Below are positions 24,928 to 33,478 of a stretch of 64,000 bases of DNA, in pieces. Source of the DNA: Clostridia bacterium (GTDB lineage: Bacteria > Bacillota > Clostridia > TANB77 > CAG-508); the NCBI GenBank assembly GCA_900752335.1, contig CAADUZ010000016.1, forward strand, positions 7,390 through 71,389. Direction: 5' to 3'. A program made the position numbers and the translations under genes. Positions within the stretch are counted from its first letter, which is position 1, and every line of letters begins with the position of its first letter. Below the pieces are notes generated by a model that worked only from the letters and a program-made list of their open reading frames with translations, was not told where the DNA came from and ran no database searches.

Positions 24928-26781
24928 TTATTCAACTGTTACAGATTTAGCAAGGTTACGTGGCTTATCTACGTCTAGCCCTTTAAATTTGGCTATATAG
25001 TATGACAAAAGTTGCATTGGAATAACTGATAATATAGGCGAAATTAAAGGATTTGTTTTTGGTATATTTATTACAAAATCAAAATGGCTATTTGGCAAAA
25101 TTTGATTTGTAATAACTAATGTTTTAGCGCCTCTTGTAACAACTTCTTGAATATTACTTATAGATTTTTCTACTAATTTTTCATCAGTTATTATTCCAAT
25201 AACTGTTACACCATTTTCAATAAGTGCAATAGGTCCATGCTTTAGTTCTCCTGCTGCATATGCTTCTGAATGTATATATGTTATTTCTTTCAATTTTAAA
25301 GAGCCTTCTAATGCAACATTGTAATCTGTGCCTCTTCCTAAAAAGAACATATCTTTTTCTGTATATATTTTTTTAGCAAAATCTTTTACCACTTCTGTAT
25401 TATCTAATATTTGCTCTATTTTAGAAGGCAAATCTATCATATCCGATTTTAAATCTTCAATGGCTTTTTTGTCACAACTATTTAAAATTTCTGCAAAATG
25501 CATAGCCAAAATTGCAAGTAAAACTACTTGTGAAGTATATGCTTTTGTAGAAGCAACAGCTATTTCAGGTCCAGCATGTGTGTAAATAGAATAATCTGCT
25601 TCTCTTGTAATAGAACTTCCAATAACATTAGAAATAGCAATAGTTTTAGCATTATTAGATTTTGCAAGCTTTAATGCTGCAATAGTATCTGCAGTTTCAC
25701 CAGACTGGCTAATGTATATGCATAAAGTATTGGCATCAATAAGTGGCTCTCTATACCTAAACTCTGAAGCAACCTCAACTGTTGTTGGAATTTTGCAAAG
25801 TTTTTCAATTATATTTTTTCCTGTAAGTCCAGCATGCATTGCAGTACCACAAGCAATAATGTATATTTTATTAACTTTGCTTAAGTATTCCTTTGAAATC
25901 TCCATATCTTCAAAAGAACAATTTTCTCCTAAACGAAATCTTGAACCAATAGTTTCTCTAATAGCAGTTGGCTGTTCAAATATTTCCTTTAACATATAGT
26001 CTTCATAGCCATCTTTGCCAGCAGCATTAGCATCCCATTCAATATTTTTAATAGGTTTGTTATGCTCTTGCAAGCTATTATCAAAAAATGTAACTTTATC
26101 TTTAGTAACCACTGCAAATTCGTTGTCATCTAAAAGATAAAAATCTTTAGTATATTTTAATATAGCTGGAATATCTGAAGCTATATAATTTTCATTCTTA
26201 CCTTTACCAATAACTAATGGGCTATCTTTTCTAACAACAATTATCTCATCAGGGCATAGAGGGGAAATAACCTCTATAGCATAGCTTCCTTTTAAATCTT
26301 GAACAGCAGTTTTTCCAGCCGATAAAACTTTTTCCTTTATATCTTTTATTATAGAAACAGGTCCGTTAGAATAATGATAATGTATTAAATTTGGTATAAC
26401 CTCTGTATCTGTTTGAGATATAAAACTGTATCCTTTAGAAGTTAGAAAATCCCTTAAATCTGCATAATTTTCAATAATACCATTGTGAACAACTGCAAAA
26501 GTATTGCTATTATCCATATGTGGATGAGAATTTTCTTTAGCAGGTTTACCATGAGTTGCCCATCTAGTATGCGCAATTCCTACAGTTCCTTCTAAATCAT
26601 TTATTCCTTCCAAATTATATAAATTGTTTACTCTGCCTTTATCTTTCATAACTTTTATCACGTCTTTTTCAATAGTTGCAATTCCAGCAGAATCATAACC
26701 TCTGTACTCTAACGATAAAAGTCCATCTATTAAAATAGGTGTAGCTTTTTTGCTACCTACGTATCCTACAATACCACACAT
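24928..26781 (-). CDS. glmS: Glutamine-fructose-6-phosphate aminotransferase (isomerising)
   Basis: Makes glucosamine-6-phosphate from fructose-6-phosphate and glutamine, the entry to cell-wall amino sugars. 617 residues: N-terminal Ntn glutaminase with catalytic Cys2 (MCGIVGYVG) and RWATHGKP, then two SIS sugar-isomerase domains (EYRYREPLID region, SQSGETADT, ending KPRNLAKSVTVE). Length is standard. GGAGG precedes the ATG. A glmS ribozyme sits in its leader. Confidence 0.97.
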   Translation of the reverse strand: MCGIVGYVGSKKATPILIDGLLSLEYRGYDSAGIATIEKDVIKVMKDKGRVNNLYNLEGINDLEGTVGIAHTRWATHGKPAKENSHPHMDNSNTFAVVHNGIIENYADLRDFLTSKGYSFISQTDTEVIPNLIHYHYSNGPVSIIKDIKEKVLSAGKTAVQDLKGSYAIEVISPLCPDEIIVVRKDSPLVIGKGKNENYIASDIPAILKYTKDFYLLDDNEFAVVTKDKVTFFDNSLQEHNKPIKNIEWDANAAGKDGYEDYMLKEIFEQPTAIRETIGSRFRLGENCSFEDMEISKEYLSKVNKIYIIACGTAMHAGLTGKNIIEKLCKIPTTVEVASEFRYREPLIDANTLCIYISQSGETADTIAALKLAKSNNAKTIAISNVIGSSITREADYSIYTHAGPEIAVASTKAYTSQVVLLAILAMHFAEILNSCDKKAIEDLKSDMIDLPSKIEQILDNTEVVKDFAKKIYTEKDMFFLGRGTDYNVALEGSLKLKEITYIHSEAYAAGELKHGPIALIENGVTVIGIITDEKLVEKSISNIQEVVTRGAKTLVITNQILPNSHFDFVINIPKTNPLISPILSVIPMQLLSYYIAKFKGLDVDKPRNLAKSVTVE

Positions 26782-26824
26782 AAAAAATACCTCCTTAATA
26801 TATTAAGAAAGCATTACAAATAAA

Positions 26825-26977
26825 GATTACCCTATTAGCTTTGTATACTTGCATTACTACAAGGCTTTAACTAATATTTATGGCAGTAATCATATGCCAA
26901 GAAGCCATCCGCCGAATCTTTCGATAAGCTTCTACCTCGTCAACACAAAAATCAACAAATAATTGTGTCCAGGCGCT
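26825..26977 (-). ncRNA. glmS ribozyme (self-cleaving riboswitch)
   Basis: On the minus strand the conserved core is readable: AAGCGCC at the 5' end (cleavage between A 26977 and G 26976), GACGAGG (26935-26941), TTATCGA (26921-26927) and GGCGGAT (26907-26913), in the order and spacing of the glmS ribozyme. It binds glucosamine-6-phosphate as cofactor and cleaves the mRNA, giving feedback on glmS just downstream. The 3' boundary is approximate. Confidence 0.95.
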
Positions 26978-27046
26978 TAAAATAAACAAAAACTCCTTTC
27001 TTTTTAGTATAGAATATTTGTAAAGCTGTTCTTAAGTTATGGTAGT

Positions 27047-27075
27047 ATATTACTATAAATCTTAAAATGTGTCAA
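27047..27075 (-). promoter_or_regulatory. glmS promoter
   Basis: On the minus strand TTGACA (27070-27075), 17-base spacer, TAATAT (27047-27052); predicted start near 27040, giving about 63 bases before the ribozyme cleavage site. Confidence 0.7.
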
Positions 27076-27121
27076 ATGTGATATGAGAAAATTTTTAGAA
27101 AAATAAAATTTTGAAAAAAGC

Positions 27122-27150
27122 TTGTAAATCTGCTTAAATTATGCTAAAAT
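27122..27150 (+). promoter_or_regulatory. rpsF-ssb-rpsR operon promoter
   Basis: TTGTAA (27122-27127), 17-base spacer, TAAAAT (27145-27150). The leader begins with a hairpin AAAATAGC/GCTATTTT (27164-27183). I could not confirm the known S6:S18-binding leader motif. Confidence 0.6.
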
Positions 27151-27236
27151 AGTTAATGTTATGAAAATAGCGTTAGCTATTTTTCCTTACTTATGACTAG
27201 TTCATAGGTTATATATCCATAAGGAGGTGAAGTGTA

Positions 27237-27515
27237 ATGAACAAATACGAAAGTGTTGTCATTATTAATCCTAATGTTGAAGAAAATACTCTAAAAGAGT
27301 TAATAGAAAGATTTCAAACATTAATTAATACTGACGGAAAAGTAGAACAAGTTAATGAATTAGGAAAGAAGAAATTAGCTTATGAAATTAAGAAAAACAA
27401 AGAAGGATACTATGTAGTATACGATTTTGAAGCTAATCCAAGTCTAATTGCAGAACTTGAAAGAAACTATAGAATTACTGACGAGATAATAAAATTCATA
27501 GTTGTAAAAAAATAG
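27237..27515 (+). CDS. rpsF: 30S ribosomal protein S6
   Basis: 92 residues: MNKYESVVIINPNVEENTL, KLAYEIKKNKEGYYVVYDFE and the C-terminal NYRITDEIIKFIVVKK are standard S6. It binds the 30S platform with S18, whose gene is in the same operon. AAGGAGGTG lies upstream of ATG 27237. First gene of the conserved rpsF-ssb-rpsR operon. Confidence 0.96.
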   Translation: MNKYESVVIINPNVEENTLKELIERFQTLINTDGKVEQVNELGKKKLAYEIKKNKEGYYVVYDFEANPSLIAELERNYRITDEIIKFIVVKK

Positions 27516-27569
27516 TAAGAAATTTACTAACCCATTCGGGGGCCTTAAGAAAGGTAAAAGGTGTAAAAT

Positions 27570-27998
27570 ATGAACAAAGTAATTTTAATGGGAAGATTAA
27601 CAAGAGATCCAGAAGTAAGATATACTCAAACAAGTAATACACTTGTAGCTTCTTTTAGTTTAGCAGTTAATAGAAGATTTGTTAGACAAGGAGAAGAAAG
27701 ACAAGCCGATTTTATAAACGTAGTTGCTTGGGGAAAACTTGGAGAGTTTTGTAGTAAATATTACAAAAAAGGTCAACAAGTTGCAATAATAGGTAGAATA
27801 CAAACTAGGACATGGGATGACGAACAAGGTCAAAAGCATTATGTAACAGAAGTTGTTGCAGAAGAAGCATATTTTGCAGATAGCAAAAGAGAGGGAGATG
27901 CTGGTTCTAGTAACTTTGATGCTACATTTGGTGCAATGCCAAATGCTGGTGGAAATTCAGATTTTGAGATATCTTCAGGAGACGATTTACCATTCTAA
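27570..27998 (+). CDS. ssb: Single-stranded DNA-binding protein
   Basis: 142 residues. OB fold opening MNKVILMGRLTRDPEVRYTQ, with FINVVAWGKLGEFCSKYYKKG and the acidic C-terminal tip DDLPF that recruits replication and repair partners. A Gly/Asn-rich linker (about 108-135) joins them. Coats single-stranded DNA during replication, repair and recombination. Confidence 0.96.
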   Translation: MNKVILMGRLTRDPEVRYTQTSNTLVASFSLAVNRRFVRQGEERQADFINVVAWGKLGEFCSKYYKKGQQVAIIGRIQTRTWDDEQGQKHYVTEVVAEEAYFADSKREGDAGSSNFDATFGAMPNAGGNSDFEISSGDDLPF

Positions 27999-28049
27999 TA
28001 TCGAAGAATACGTGAAATTATAGAATTAAATGCAAAGGGGGTAAAGACA

Positions 28050-28334
28050 ATGGCAGACAATAAGAGAAATAAAAAGAATAACAGAAATAATAATTCTGAT
28101 AGCGATTATAATCCAAAATTCAGAAAAATGAGAAAGAAAGTATGTCCTTTATGTGCAGATAAAGATTTAGTTTTAGACTATAAAAATGCTGAACAAATAA
28201 GAAAATTTGTTAATGATAAAGGAAAAATACTTCCAAGAAGAGCAACAGGTGCTTGTGCAAAGCATCAAAGAGATATAACATTAGCAGTAAAAAGAGCAAG
28301 ACAAATAGCAGTATTACCATATACAGCTGAATAA
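28050..28334 (+). CDS. rpsR: 30S ribosomal protein S18
   Basis: 94 residues with a basic Asn/Lys N-terminal extension, then KVCPLCADK, YKNAEQIRKFVNDKGKILPR and TGACAKHQRDITLAVKRARQ, which are S18. The CPLC and CAKH residues correspond to the zinc-binding form of S18. Last gene of the operon, followed by a hairpin. Confidence 0.95.
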   Translation: MADNKRNKKNNRNNNSDSDYNPKFRKMRKKVCPLCADKDLVLDYKNAEQIRKFVNDKGKILPRRATGACAKHQRDITLAVKRARQIAVLPYTAE

Positions 28335-28362
28335 TAGAATAGGTTATAAATAAGTTGAAGTA

Positions 28363-28402
28363 AACCCAAATTATTAGACAAAAAAGTTTAATAATTTGGG
28401 TT
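28363..28402 (+). terminator. Terminator of the rpsF operon
   Basis: 14-bp stem AACCCAAATTATTA (28363-28376) / TAATAATTTGGGTT (28389-28402); weak T-run (CATTTATA) follows. Confidence 0.65.
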
Positions 28403-28411
28403 CATTTATAG

Positions 28412-28440
28412 TTGAAAAATAACCTAAAAAATGGTATTAT
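28412..28440 (+). promoter_or_regulatory. Promoter of the metal ABC transporter operon
   Basis: TTGAAA (28412-28417), 17-base spacer, TATTAT (28435-28440); predicted start about 30 bases before the first gene. No clear Zur or MntR palindrome was recognised. Confidence 0.6.
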
Positions 28441-28475
28441 TGTATATGTATGAAATAATAAAAGGAAGAGTGTTA

Positions 28476-29378
28476 ATGAAAAAACATATAAAATATATTG
28501 TAGCTGTAATAGTAGTTATATTAATTATTGTGCTACTTGTTACATTAAATATAAAAAGAAATAGCCAAAAGAAACAAGAAAGTAATATTACAAAAATAGT
28601 TACTTCATTTTATCCAATGTATATTATAGCAGAAAATTTAACAGATGGCGCAAGTAATGTAGAGCTTGAAAATATGGCAGACGTAAATGTAGGCTGTTTG
28701 CATGATTATACATTAATGACAGAAGATATAAAAAAGGTAGAAAATGCAGACATATTTATTTCAAACGGTCTTGGTATGGAAAGCTTTACAAACAAACTAA
28801 TAGAAGCTAATTCGAATATGAAAATAATAGATTCAAGTAAATCTATTACCAATGTAATAAAATCTGAAGAGGAAACAAACCCTCATATTTGGACAAGTAT
28901 AGATAACTATATTTTACAGGTGCAAACTATATCGAATAGCTTAAAAGAATACAATGCAGAAAATAGCGAAGTATATGAAAAAAATGCAGAAAAATATGTA
29001 GAAGAACTAACAGAATTAAAAAATAAATATAAAGAGGAATTGGCATCTTTAGAAGGAAAAAAAGCCGTGTGCTTAAACGAAGCTTTTGAGTATATGGGAG
29101 AAGAACTAGGACTAGAACTTCTAACTGTTCAAACAGACCATGAAGAAAGTACAATGTCAGCAGAAATGCTAAAGAATATTATTAATACAGTAAAAGAAGA
29201 AAATATAGAAATTATAATTATCGATAAAAATGACAATGAAGCAAATGCAGAAACAATAGCAAATGAAACAGGAGCAAAAATATATAAGCTAAACTCTGGG
29301 TTAACAGGTAATTTAGAGAAAGATGCATATATTAAACAGATGGAAGAAAATATAGAAATATTAAAAAGTGCAAAATAG
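28476..29378 (+). CDS. Zinc/manganese-type ABC transporter substrate-binding protein
   Basis: 300 residues. A N-terminal membrane anchor (about 5-26) replaces a lipoprotein signal: no lipobox Cys is visible. The body is cluster 9 (ZnuA/MntA-like): IVTSFYPMYIIAENLT, the His-containing CLHDYTLMTEDIKKVENAD, NPHIWTS, and DHEESTMSAE near the C-terminal metal site. ATG 28476 follows AAAGGAAGAG; an upstream in-frame start would add 15 residues before the anchor. It captures divalent metal outside the membrane for the following ATPase and permease; the metal cannot be fixed by eye. Confidence 0.87.
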   Translation: MKKHIKYIVAVIVVILIIVLLVTLNIKRNSQKKQESNITKIVTSFYPMYIIAENLTDGASNVELENMADVNVGCLHDYTLMTEDIKKVENADIFISNGLGMESFTNKLIEANSNMKIIDSSKSITNVIKSEEETNPHIWTSIDNYILQVQTISNSLKEYNAENSEVYEKNAEKYVEELTELKNKYKEELASLEGKKAVCLNEAFEYMGEELGLELLTVQTDHEESTMSAEMLKNIINTVKEENIEIIIIDKNDNEANAETIANETGAKIYKLNSGLTGNLEKDAYIKQMEENIEILKSAK

Positions 29379-29401
29379 TGTGTAGCACGTGGGAGGTGTG
29401 T

Positions 29402-30130
29402 ATGGAGAAAGCTTGTGGATTACACTGTACGAAAATAAACAATATTGGAGTTAAAATAGGAAAAGACGTAATATTAAAAAATATAAATATACATATTCAT
29501 TGTGGAGAACTTACAGTAATTATTGGTAGAAATGGTGCTGGAAAAAGTACTTTGCTAAAAGCAATTTTAGGAGAGATAGAACACACAGGGAATATAGTAT
29601 TTGTAGATAAAAAAGATAACATTACTAAAAAAATAAAGATAGGTTATGTGCCACAAAGCATCAACATAGAAAAACACATGCCAACAACAGTGTATGATTT
29701 ATTTGCATCATGTATTACGCATATACCAGTATTCTTAAGAAAAGACAAAAAAATATACAATGAAATAAAAGAACATTTAAAAATATTTGGTGCAGACGAG
29801 TTAATTGATAAAAGCATTGGAGATTTATCAGGAGGGGAACTACAAAGAGTCCTTATAGCAATAGCAACAAAACCAACGCCAAACTTACTTATACTAGACG
29901 AACCGGTATCTGGAATAGATAGAAACGGAATAAAAGAATTTTACAATATAATAAGCAAATTAAAATCAGAATATGATATGTCAATTATACTTGTATCACA
30001 TGATTTAGATTTAGCAAAAAAATATGCGGACAAAGTAATTTTACTAGATAAAGAAGTAATAAAAGAGGGAGCTCCAGAAGACGTATTTAAGAGCTTGGAA
30101 TTTAAAAACAGATTTGGAGAACTAGCCTAA
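29402..30130 (+). CDS. Metal ABC transporter ATP-binding protein (ZnuC/MntB-like)
   Basis: 242-residue ABC ATPase: Walker A GRNGAGKST, Q-loop GYVPQS, signature LSGGELQRVLIA, Walker B LLILDEPVSGID, H-loop SHDLD. ATG 29402 follows GGGAGG by 5 bases; 24 bases separate it from the binding-protein gene. It powers the permease encoded next, which is frameshifted. Confidence 0.92.
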   Translation: MEKACGLHCTKINNIGVKIGKDVILKNINIHIHCGELTVIIGRNGAGKSTLLKAILGEIEHTGNIVFVDKKDNITKKIKIGYVPQSINIEKHMPTTVYDLFASCITHIPVFLRKDKKIYNEIKEHLKIFGADELIDKSIGDLSGGELQRVLIAIATKPTPNLLILDEPVSGIDRNGIKEFYNIISKLKSEYDMSIILVSHDLDLAKKYADKVILLDKEVIKEGAPEDVFKSLEFKNRFGELA

Positions 30131-30149
30131 AAAATATAATGGGGGAAAA

Positions 30150-30996
30150 ATGGAAGTAATAGATAGTATATTAGAAGTAATATTACCATTTGAATTTATA
30201 GATTACGAATTCATGAAAAATGCGTTACTAGCTTTAATCCTAATATCGCCTATATTTGCAATATTAGGAACAATGATAGTAAACAACAAAATGGCATTTT
30301 TTTCAGATGCATTAGGCCATTCAGCATTAACAGGAATAGCAATACGGAAGCTTACTTGGAATTAGCAATTTAAATATCGGGATGATAATATTTGCAATAG
30401 CATTTGCACTTTTATTAAATTATGTAAAAAACAAAACAACTTATAGTGCAGACACAATAATAAGTGTGTTCTCATCAATAGCAATAGCATTAGGACTTGC
30501 AATACTTGCACAAACAGGCAACTTCAATAGCTATTCAAGTTATTTGGTAGGGGACATATTAAGCATTACAGATACAGAAATAATATATGTATTTTTAGTA
30601 GCAGTAGTAGTATTAATATTTTGGTACTTTACATTCAATAAATTACATTTAATAAGCATAAATACCACACTTGCCAAAAGCAAAGGTGTAAAAACGAAAA
30701 AAATTGACAACATATTTGTTGTACTAATAGCAATAGTAGTAATGATATCAATAAGATGGATAGGAATACTATTAATAAATTCATTACTAATATTACCAGC
30801 AGCATCAAGCAGAAACATAGCAAAAAATATGAGATGGTATCATTTGTATGCGGTAATATGCTCGCTATTTTCAGGAATTGCTGGCTTAATACTATCATAT
30901 TATTTTAACATACCAACAGGACCAATGATAGTAATAATATCTGGAATAATCTACTTTGCTACATTAGGAATAAAAGGAAAAGTAAAAGGAAAATAG
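30150..30996 (+). pseudogene. Metal ABC transporter permease (ZnuB/MntC-like), frameshifted
   Basis: The permease is split in two frames. The first part (30150 to 30344) ends in the conserved DALGHSALTGIAI; it then runs into RKLTWN and a stop at 30365. Skipping one base, C 30345, restores GSLLGISNLNIGMIIFAIAF and an open frame to 30996, giving a normal 281-residue ABC-3 permease with about eight membrane segments. Either a real recent mutation or a sequencing or assembly error. GGGGG precedes ATG 30150. Confidence 0.88.
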
Positions 30997-31011
30997 TTTC
31001 GGAAGATTTTA

Positions 31012-31073
31012 ACCTGTCCCCAAAGGTGACAAAAGTGGCACGTGGGTAGACAGGTACGAAAGTGACAAAAGTG
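31012..31073. repeat. GC-richer intergenic repeat with GTGACAAAAGTG units
   Basis: Two direct copies of GTGACAAAAGTG (31026-31037, 31062-31073), an outer dyad ACCTGTC (31012-31018) / GACAGGT (31049-31055) and a CACGTG palindrome (31039-31044). Composition differs from its surroundings. It ends directly at the trpS ribosome-binding site. Confidence 0.6.
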
Positions 31074-31088
31074 ACAAGGAGGAGAGTT

Positions 31089-32105
31089 ATGGAGAAGAAA
31101 AGAATTGTAACAGGCGATAGACCTACAGGAAGGTTGCACATAGGGCATTATTTTGGCTCTTTGAAAACAAGGGTTGAAATGCAAAATTCGGGAGAATATG
31201 ATCCATATATATTAATAGCGGATGTTCAAGCATTAACTGATAATTTTAATAATCCAGAAAAGGTAAGGAAAAATGTAAGAGAGGTTATGCTAGATTACCT
31301 ATCTGTTGGAATAGACCCAGAAAAAACAACTATATATATACAGTCTATGATTCCAGAAGTTGCTGAACTTACTGTGTTCTATTCTAATTTAGTTACCATA
31401 GCAAGACTAGAAAGAAACCCAACTGTTAAAACAGAAATTGCCCAAAAGAGAGACCTTTTTGGCGAAAGTGTTACTTATGGATTTCTAGGTTATCCAGTAA
31501 GCCAAGCGGCTGATATTACTGCACTTGCTGGAAAAGTAGTTCCAGTAGGAGAGGACCAACTTCCTTTAATTGAGCAATGCAGAGAGATTGTAAGGAAATT
31601 TAATAGCATATATGGGGAAGTTTTAGTAGAGCCAGAAGCGGCATTATCTAGTACAAAAAGAATTAAAGGACTAGATGGAAACGAAAAGATGGGCAAATCT
31701 TTAGGCAACGCAATTTATCTTTCGGATTCGCCAGAGGAAATAACTAAAAAGGTTATGAGTGCTGTTACTGATCCGAACAGAATTAGAAAAGACGATAAGG
31801 GTAACCCAGATATTTGCATGGTTGCATACTATCATAATTTATTTACAAATAAAGAAGATTGCAAAAAAGTATGTGAGGAATGTAAGGCAGGAAAAAGAGG
31901 CTGTGTTGCTTGTAAAAAAGAACTTGCAAAAAATATAATAGACTTTTTAGAACCAATTAGAGAAAAAAGAAAATATTATGAAGAAAGACCAGAACTAGTG
32001 GATGAATTGTTGATAAAAGGTACTGAAAAAGCAAGAAAAACTGCAAAAGAAGTAATGAAAGAAGTAAAAAAAGCAATGAAACTTGATTATTTTGAAAATA
32101 TGTAA
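31089..32105 (+). CDS. trpS: Tryptophanyl-tRNA synthetase with a predicted Fe-S cysteine motif
   Basis: Class I synthetase charging tRNA-Trp. 338 residues: HIGH region GRLHIGHYFGSL, KMSKS region EKMGKSLGN, and YPVSQAADI. In the C-terminal half DICMVAYY is followed by a Cys-rich segment. The spacing C-x21-C-x6-C-x2-C closely resembles the C-x22-C-x6-C-x2-C motif that holds a [4Fe-4S] cluster in Thermotoga TrpRS. ATG 31089 follows AGGAGG by 6 bases. No T-box or trp attenuator is visible. Confidence 0.95.
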   Translation: MEKKRIVTGDRPTGRLHIGHYFGSLKTRVEMQNSGEYDPYILIADVQALTDNFNNPEKVRKNVREVMLDYLSVGIDPEKTTIYIQSMIPEVAELTVFYSNLVTIARLERNPTVKTEIAQKRDLFGESVTYGFLGYPVSQAADITALAGKVVPVGEDQLPLIEQCREIVRKFNSIYGEVLVEPEAALSSTKRIKGLDGNEKMGKSLGNAIYLSDSPEEITKKVMSAVTDPNRIRKDDKGNPDICMVAYYHNLFTNKEDCKKVCEECKAGKRGCVACKKELAKNIIDFLEPIREKRKYYEERPELVDELLIKGTEKARKTAKEVMKEVKKAMKLDYFENM

Positions 32106-32119
32106 AGAAGGAGAATATA

Positions 32120-33394
32120 ATGTTTACAGACTATGTGAAAATAATTGCAAAAGCTGGAAATGGTGGAAATGGTGCTATTTCTTTTAGAAGAGAAAAATAT
32201 GTGGCAGCAGGTGGACCAGACGGTGGAGATGGCGGAAAGGGTGGCGACATATATTTTGAAGTTGACCCAGACAGCAATACTTTAATTGATTTTAGATATA
32301 ATAAAAAATATAAAGCTGAAAACGGAAAAAATGGAGAAGGTGCTCATAAATATGGAAAAAGTGGAGCAGATTTATACATAAAAGTTCCGATAGGCACTAT
32401 TGTAAAGGATGCTAGCAATAATAGAATTCTTGCTGACCTTTCACGCCCAGGACAAAAAGAATTAATTTTAGCAGGAGGAAGAGGAGGAAAGGGAAACTCA
32501 CACTTTGCTACCTCAACAAGACAAGCACCTAGATTCGCGCAAGACGGAGAAAAAGGTGAAGAAAAAGAGTTAATATTAGAACTAAAACTTTTAGCAGACG
32601 TGGGACTAATTGGATTTCCTAATGTAGGAAAATCAACATTTCTTTCAATGACTACTTCGGCAACACCTAAAATTGCGGATTATCATTTTACTACATTAGA
32701 GCCTAATTTGGGCGTAGTAAAAACAGAATTTGGAGATAGCTTTGTAATTGCTGATATTCCTGGAATAATAGAAGGTGCAAGCGAAGGAACAGGTTTAGGT
32801 TTGCAATTTTTAAGACATATTGAAAGAACAAGGCTATTACTTCATGTAATTGACGTGTCTGGTTCTGAAGGAAGAAACCCTGTACAAGATTTTAAAACAA
32901 TTAATGCAGAACTTAAAAAGTATAGTGAAAAATTGAGTAAGAGAAAGCAAATAGTGGTTGCAAACAAAATAGATGCAATGCAAGACGAAAAATTATATAA
33001 AGAACTTGAAAAAGTAGCAAAAGAAAACAAAATGGAAATATTTAAAATATCTGCAGCGACAGGTGAAGGAATTTCTAAACTTTTGAGCCATGTATCAGAA
33101 GTACTAAAAACATTGCCAAAAGAAGATTTAATAGAAACAGAAAATGAGAAGGTATATACATTAGAAGAAAAAGATAATGAATATACAATAGAAAAAGAAG
33201 ATGGCAAGTTTGTAATTAAAGGCGAAGCAGTAGAAAGAATTATGAGAAGGGTAAACATTGCAGATAACGAATCTCTATACTATTTCCAAAAGAGTTTGGA
33301 TAATTTAGGTGTAAATGAGAAATTAAAAAAGATGGGCGTGCAGGAAGGCGACATAGTAAAAATAGACGATTACGAACTAGAGTGGGAAGAATAA
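32120..33394 (+). CDS. obgE: GTPase Obg
   Basis: 424 residues in the three Obg domains: glycine-rich N-domain (VKIIAKAGNGGNGAISFRRE and GGPDGGDGGKGGDIYFEV), central G domain (GFPNVGKSTFLS, DIPGIIEGA, NKID at about 287-290), and C-terminal OCT domain (about 345-424). Essential in ribosome assembly and stress control; in Bacillus also needed for sporulation onset. It follows trpS by 14 bases. Confidence 0.96.
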   Translation: MFTDYVKIIAKAGNGGNGAISFRREKYVAAGGPDGGDGGKGGDIYFEVDPDSNTLIDFRYNKKYKAENGKNGEGAHKYGKSGADLYIKVPIGTIVKDASNNRILADLSRPGQKELILAGGRGGKGNSHFATSTRQAPRFAQDGEKGEEKELILELKLLADVGLIGFPNVGKSTFLSMTTSATPKIADYHFTTLEPNLGVVKTEFGDSFVIADIPGIIEGASEGTGLGLQFLRHIERTRLLLHVIDVSGSEGRNPVQDFKTINAELKKYSEKLSKRKQIVVANKIDAMQDEKLYKELEKVAKENKMEIFKISAATGEGISKLLSHVSEVLKTLPKEDLIETENEKVYTLEEKDNEYTIEKEDGKFVIKGEAVERIMRRVNIADNESLYYFQKSLDNLGVNEKLKKMGVQEGDIVKIDDYELEWEE

Positions 33395-33418
33395 AATTAA
33401 AAAAATACAAAAATTTGT

Positions 33419-33447
33419 TTGACATTTTTTTGTTTGTATGATAGTAT
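33419..33447 (+). promoter_or_regulatory. lexA promoter
   Basis: TTGACA (33419-33424), 17-base spacer, TAGTAT (33442-33447). I could not find the GAAC-N4-GTTC SOS box expected for autoregulation in Firmicutes. Confidence 0.55.
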
Positions 33448-33478
33448 ATTGTAAAATTGATTTTGGAGGGATGTACGA

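Noticed and set aside
27151..27236. S6:S18-binding leader of rpsF
   Set aside because: The leader has an AAAATAGC/GCTATTTT hairpin, but the CCG-containing bulge of the known motif was not recognised.
33419..33478. SOS box upstream of lexA
   Set aside because: I looked for GAAC-N4-GTTC near the promoter and found only AT-rich near-repeats (ACAAAaATTTGT), so no operator is called.
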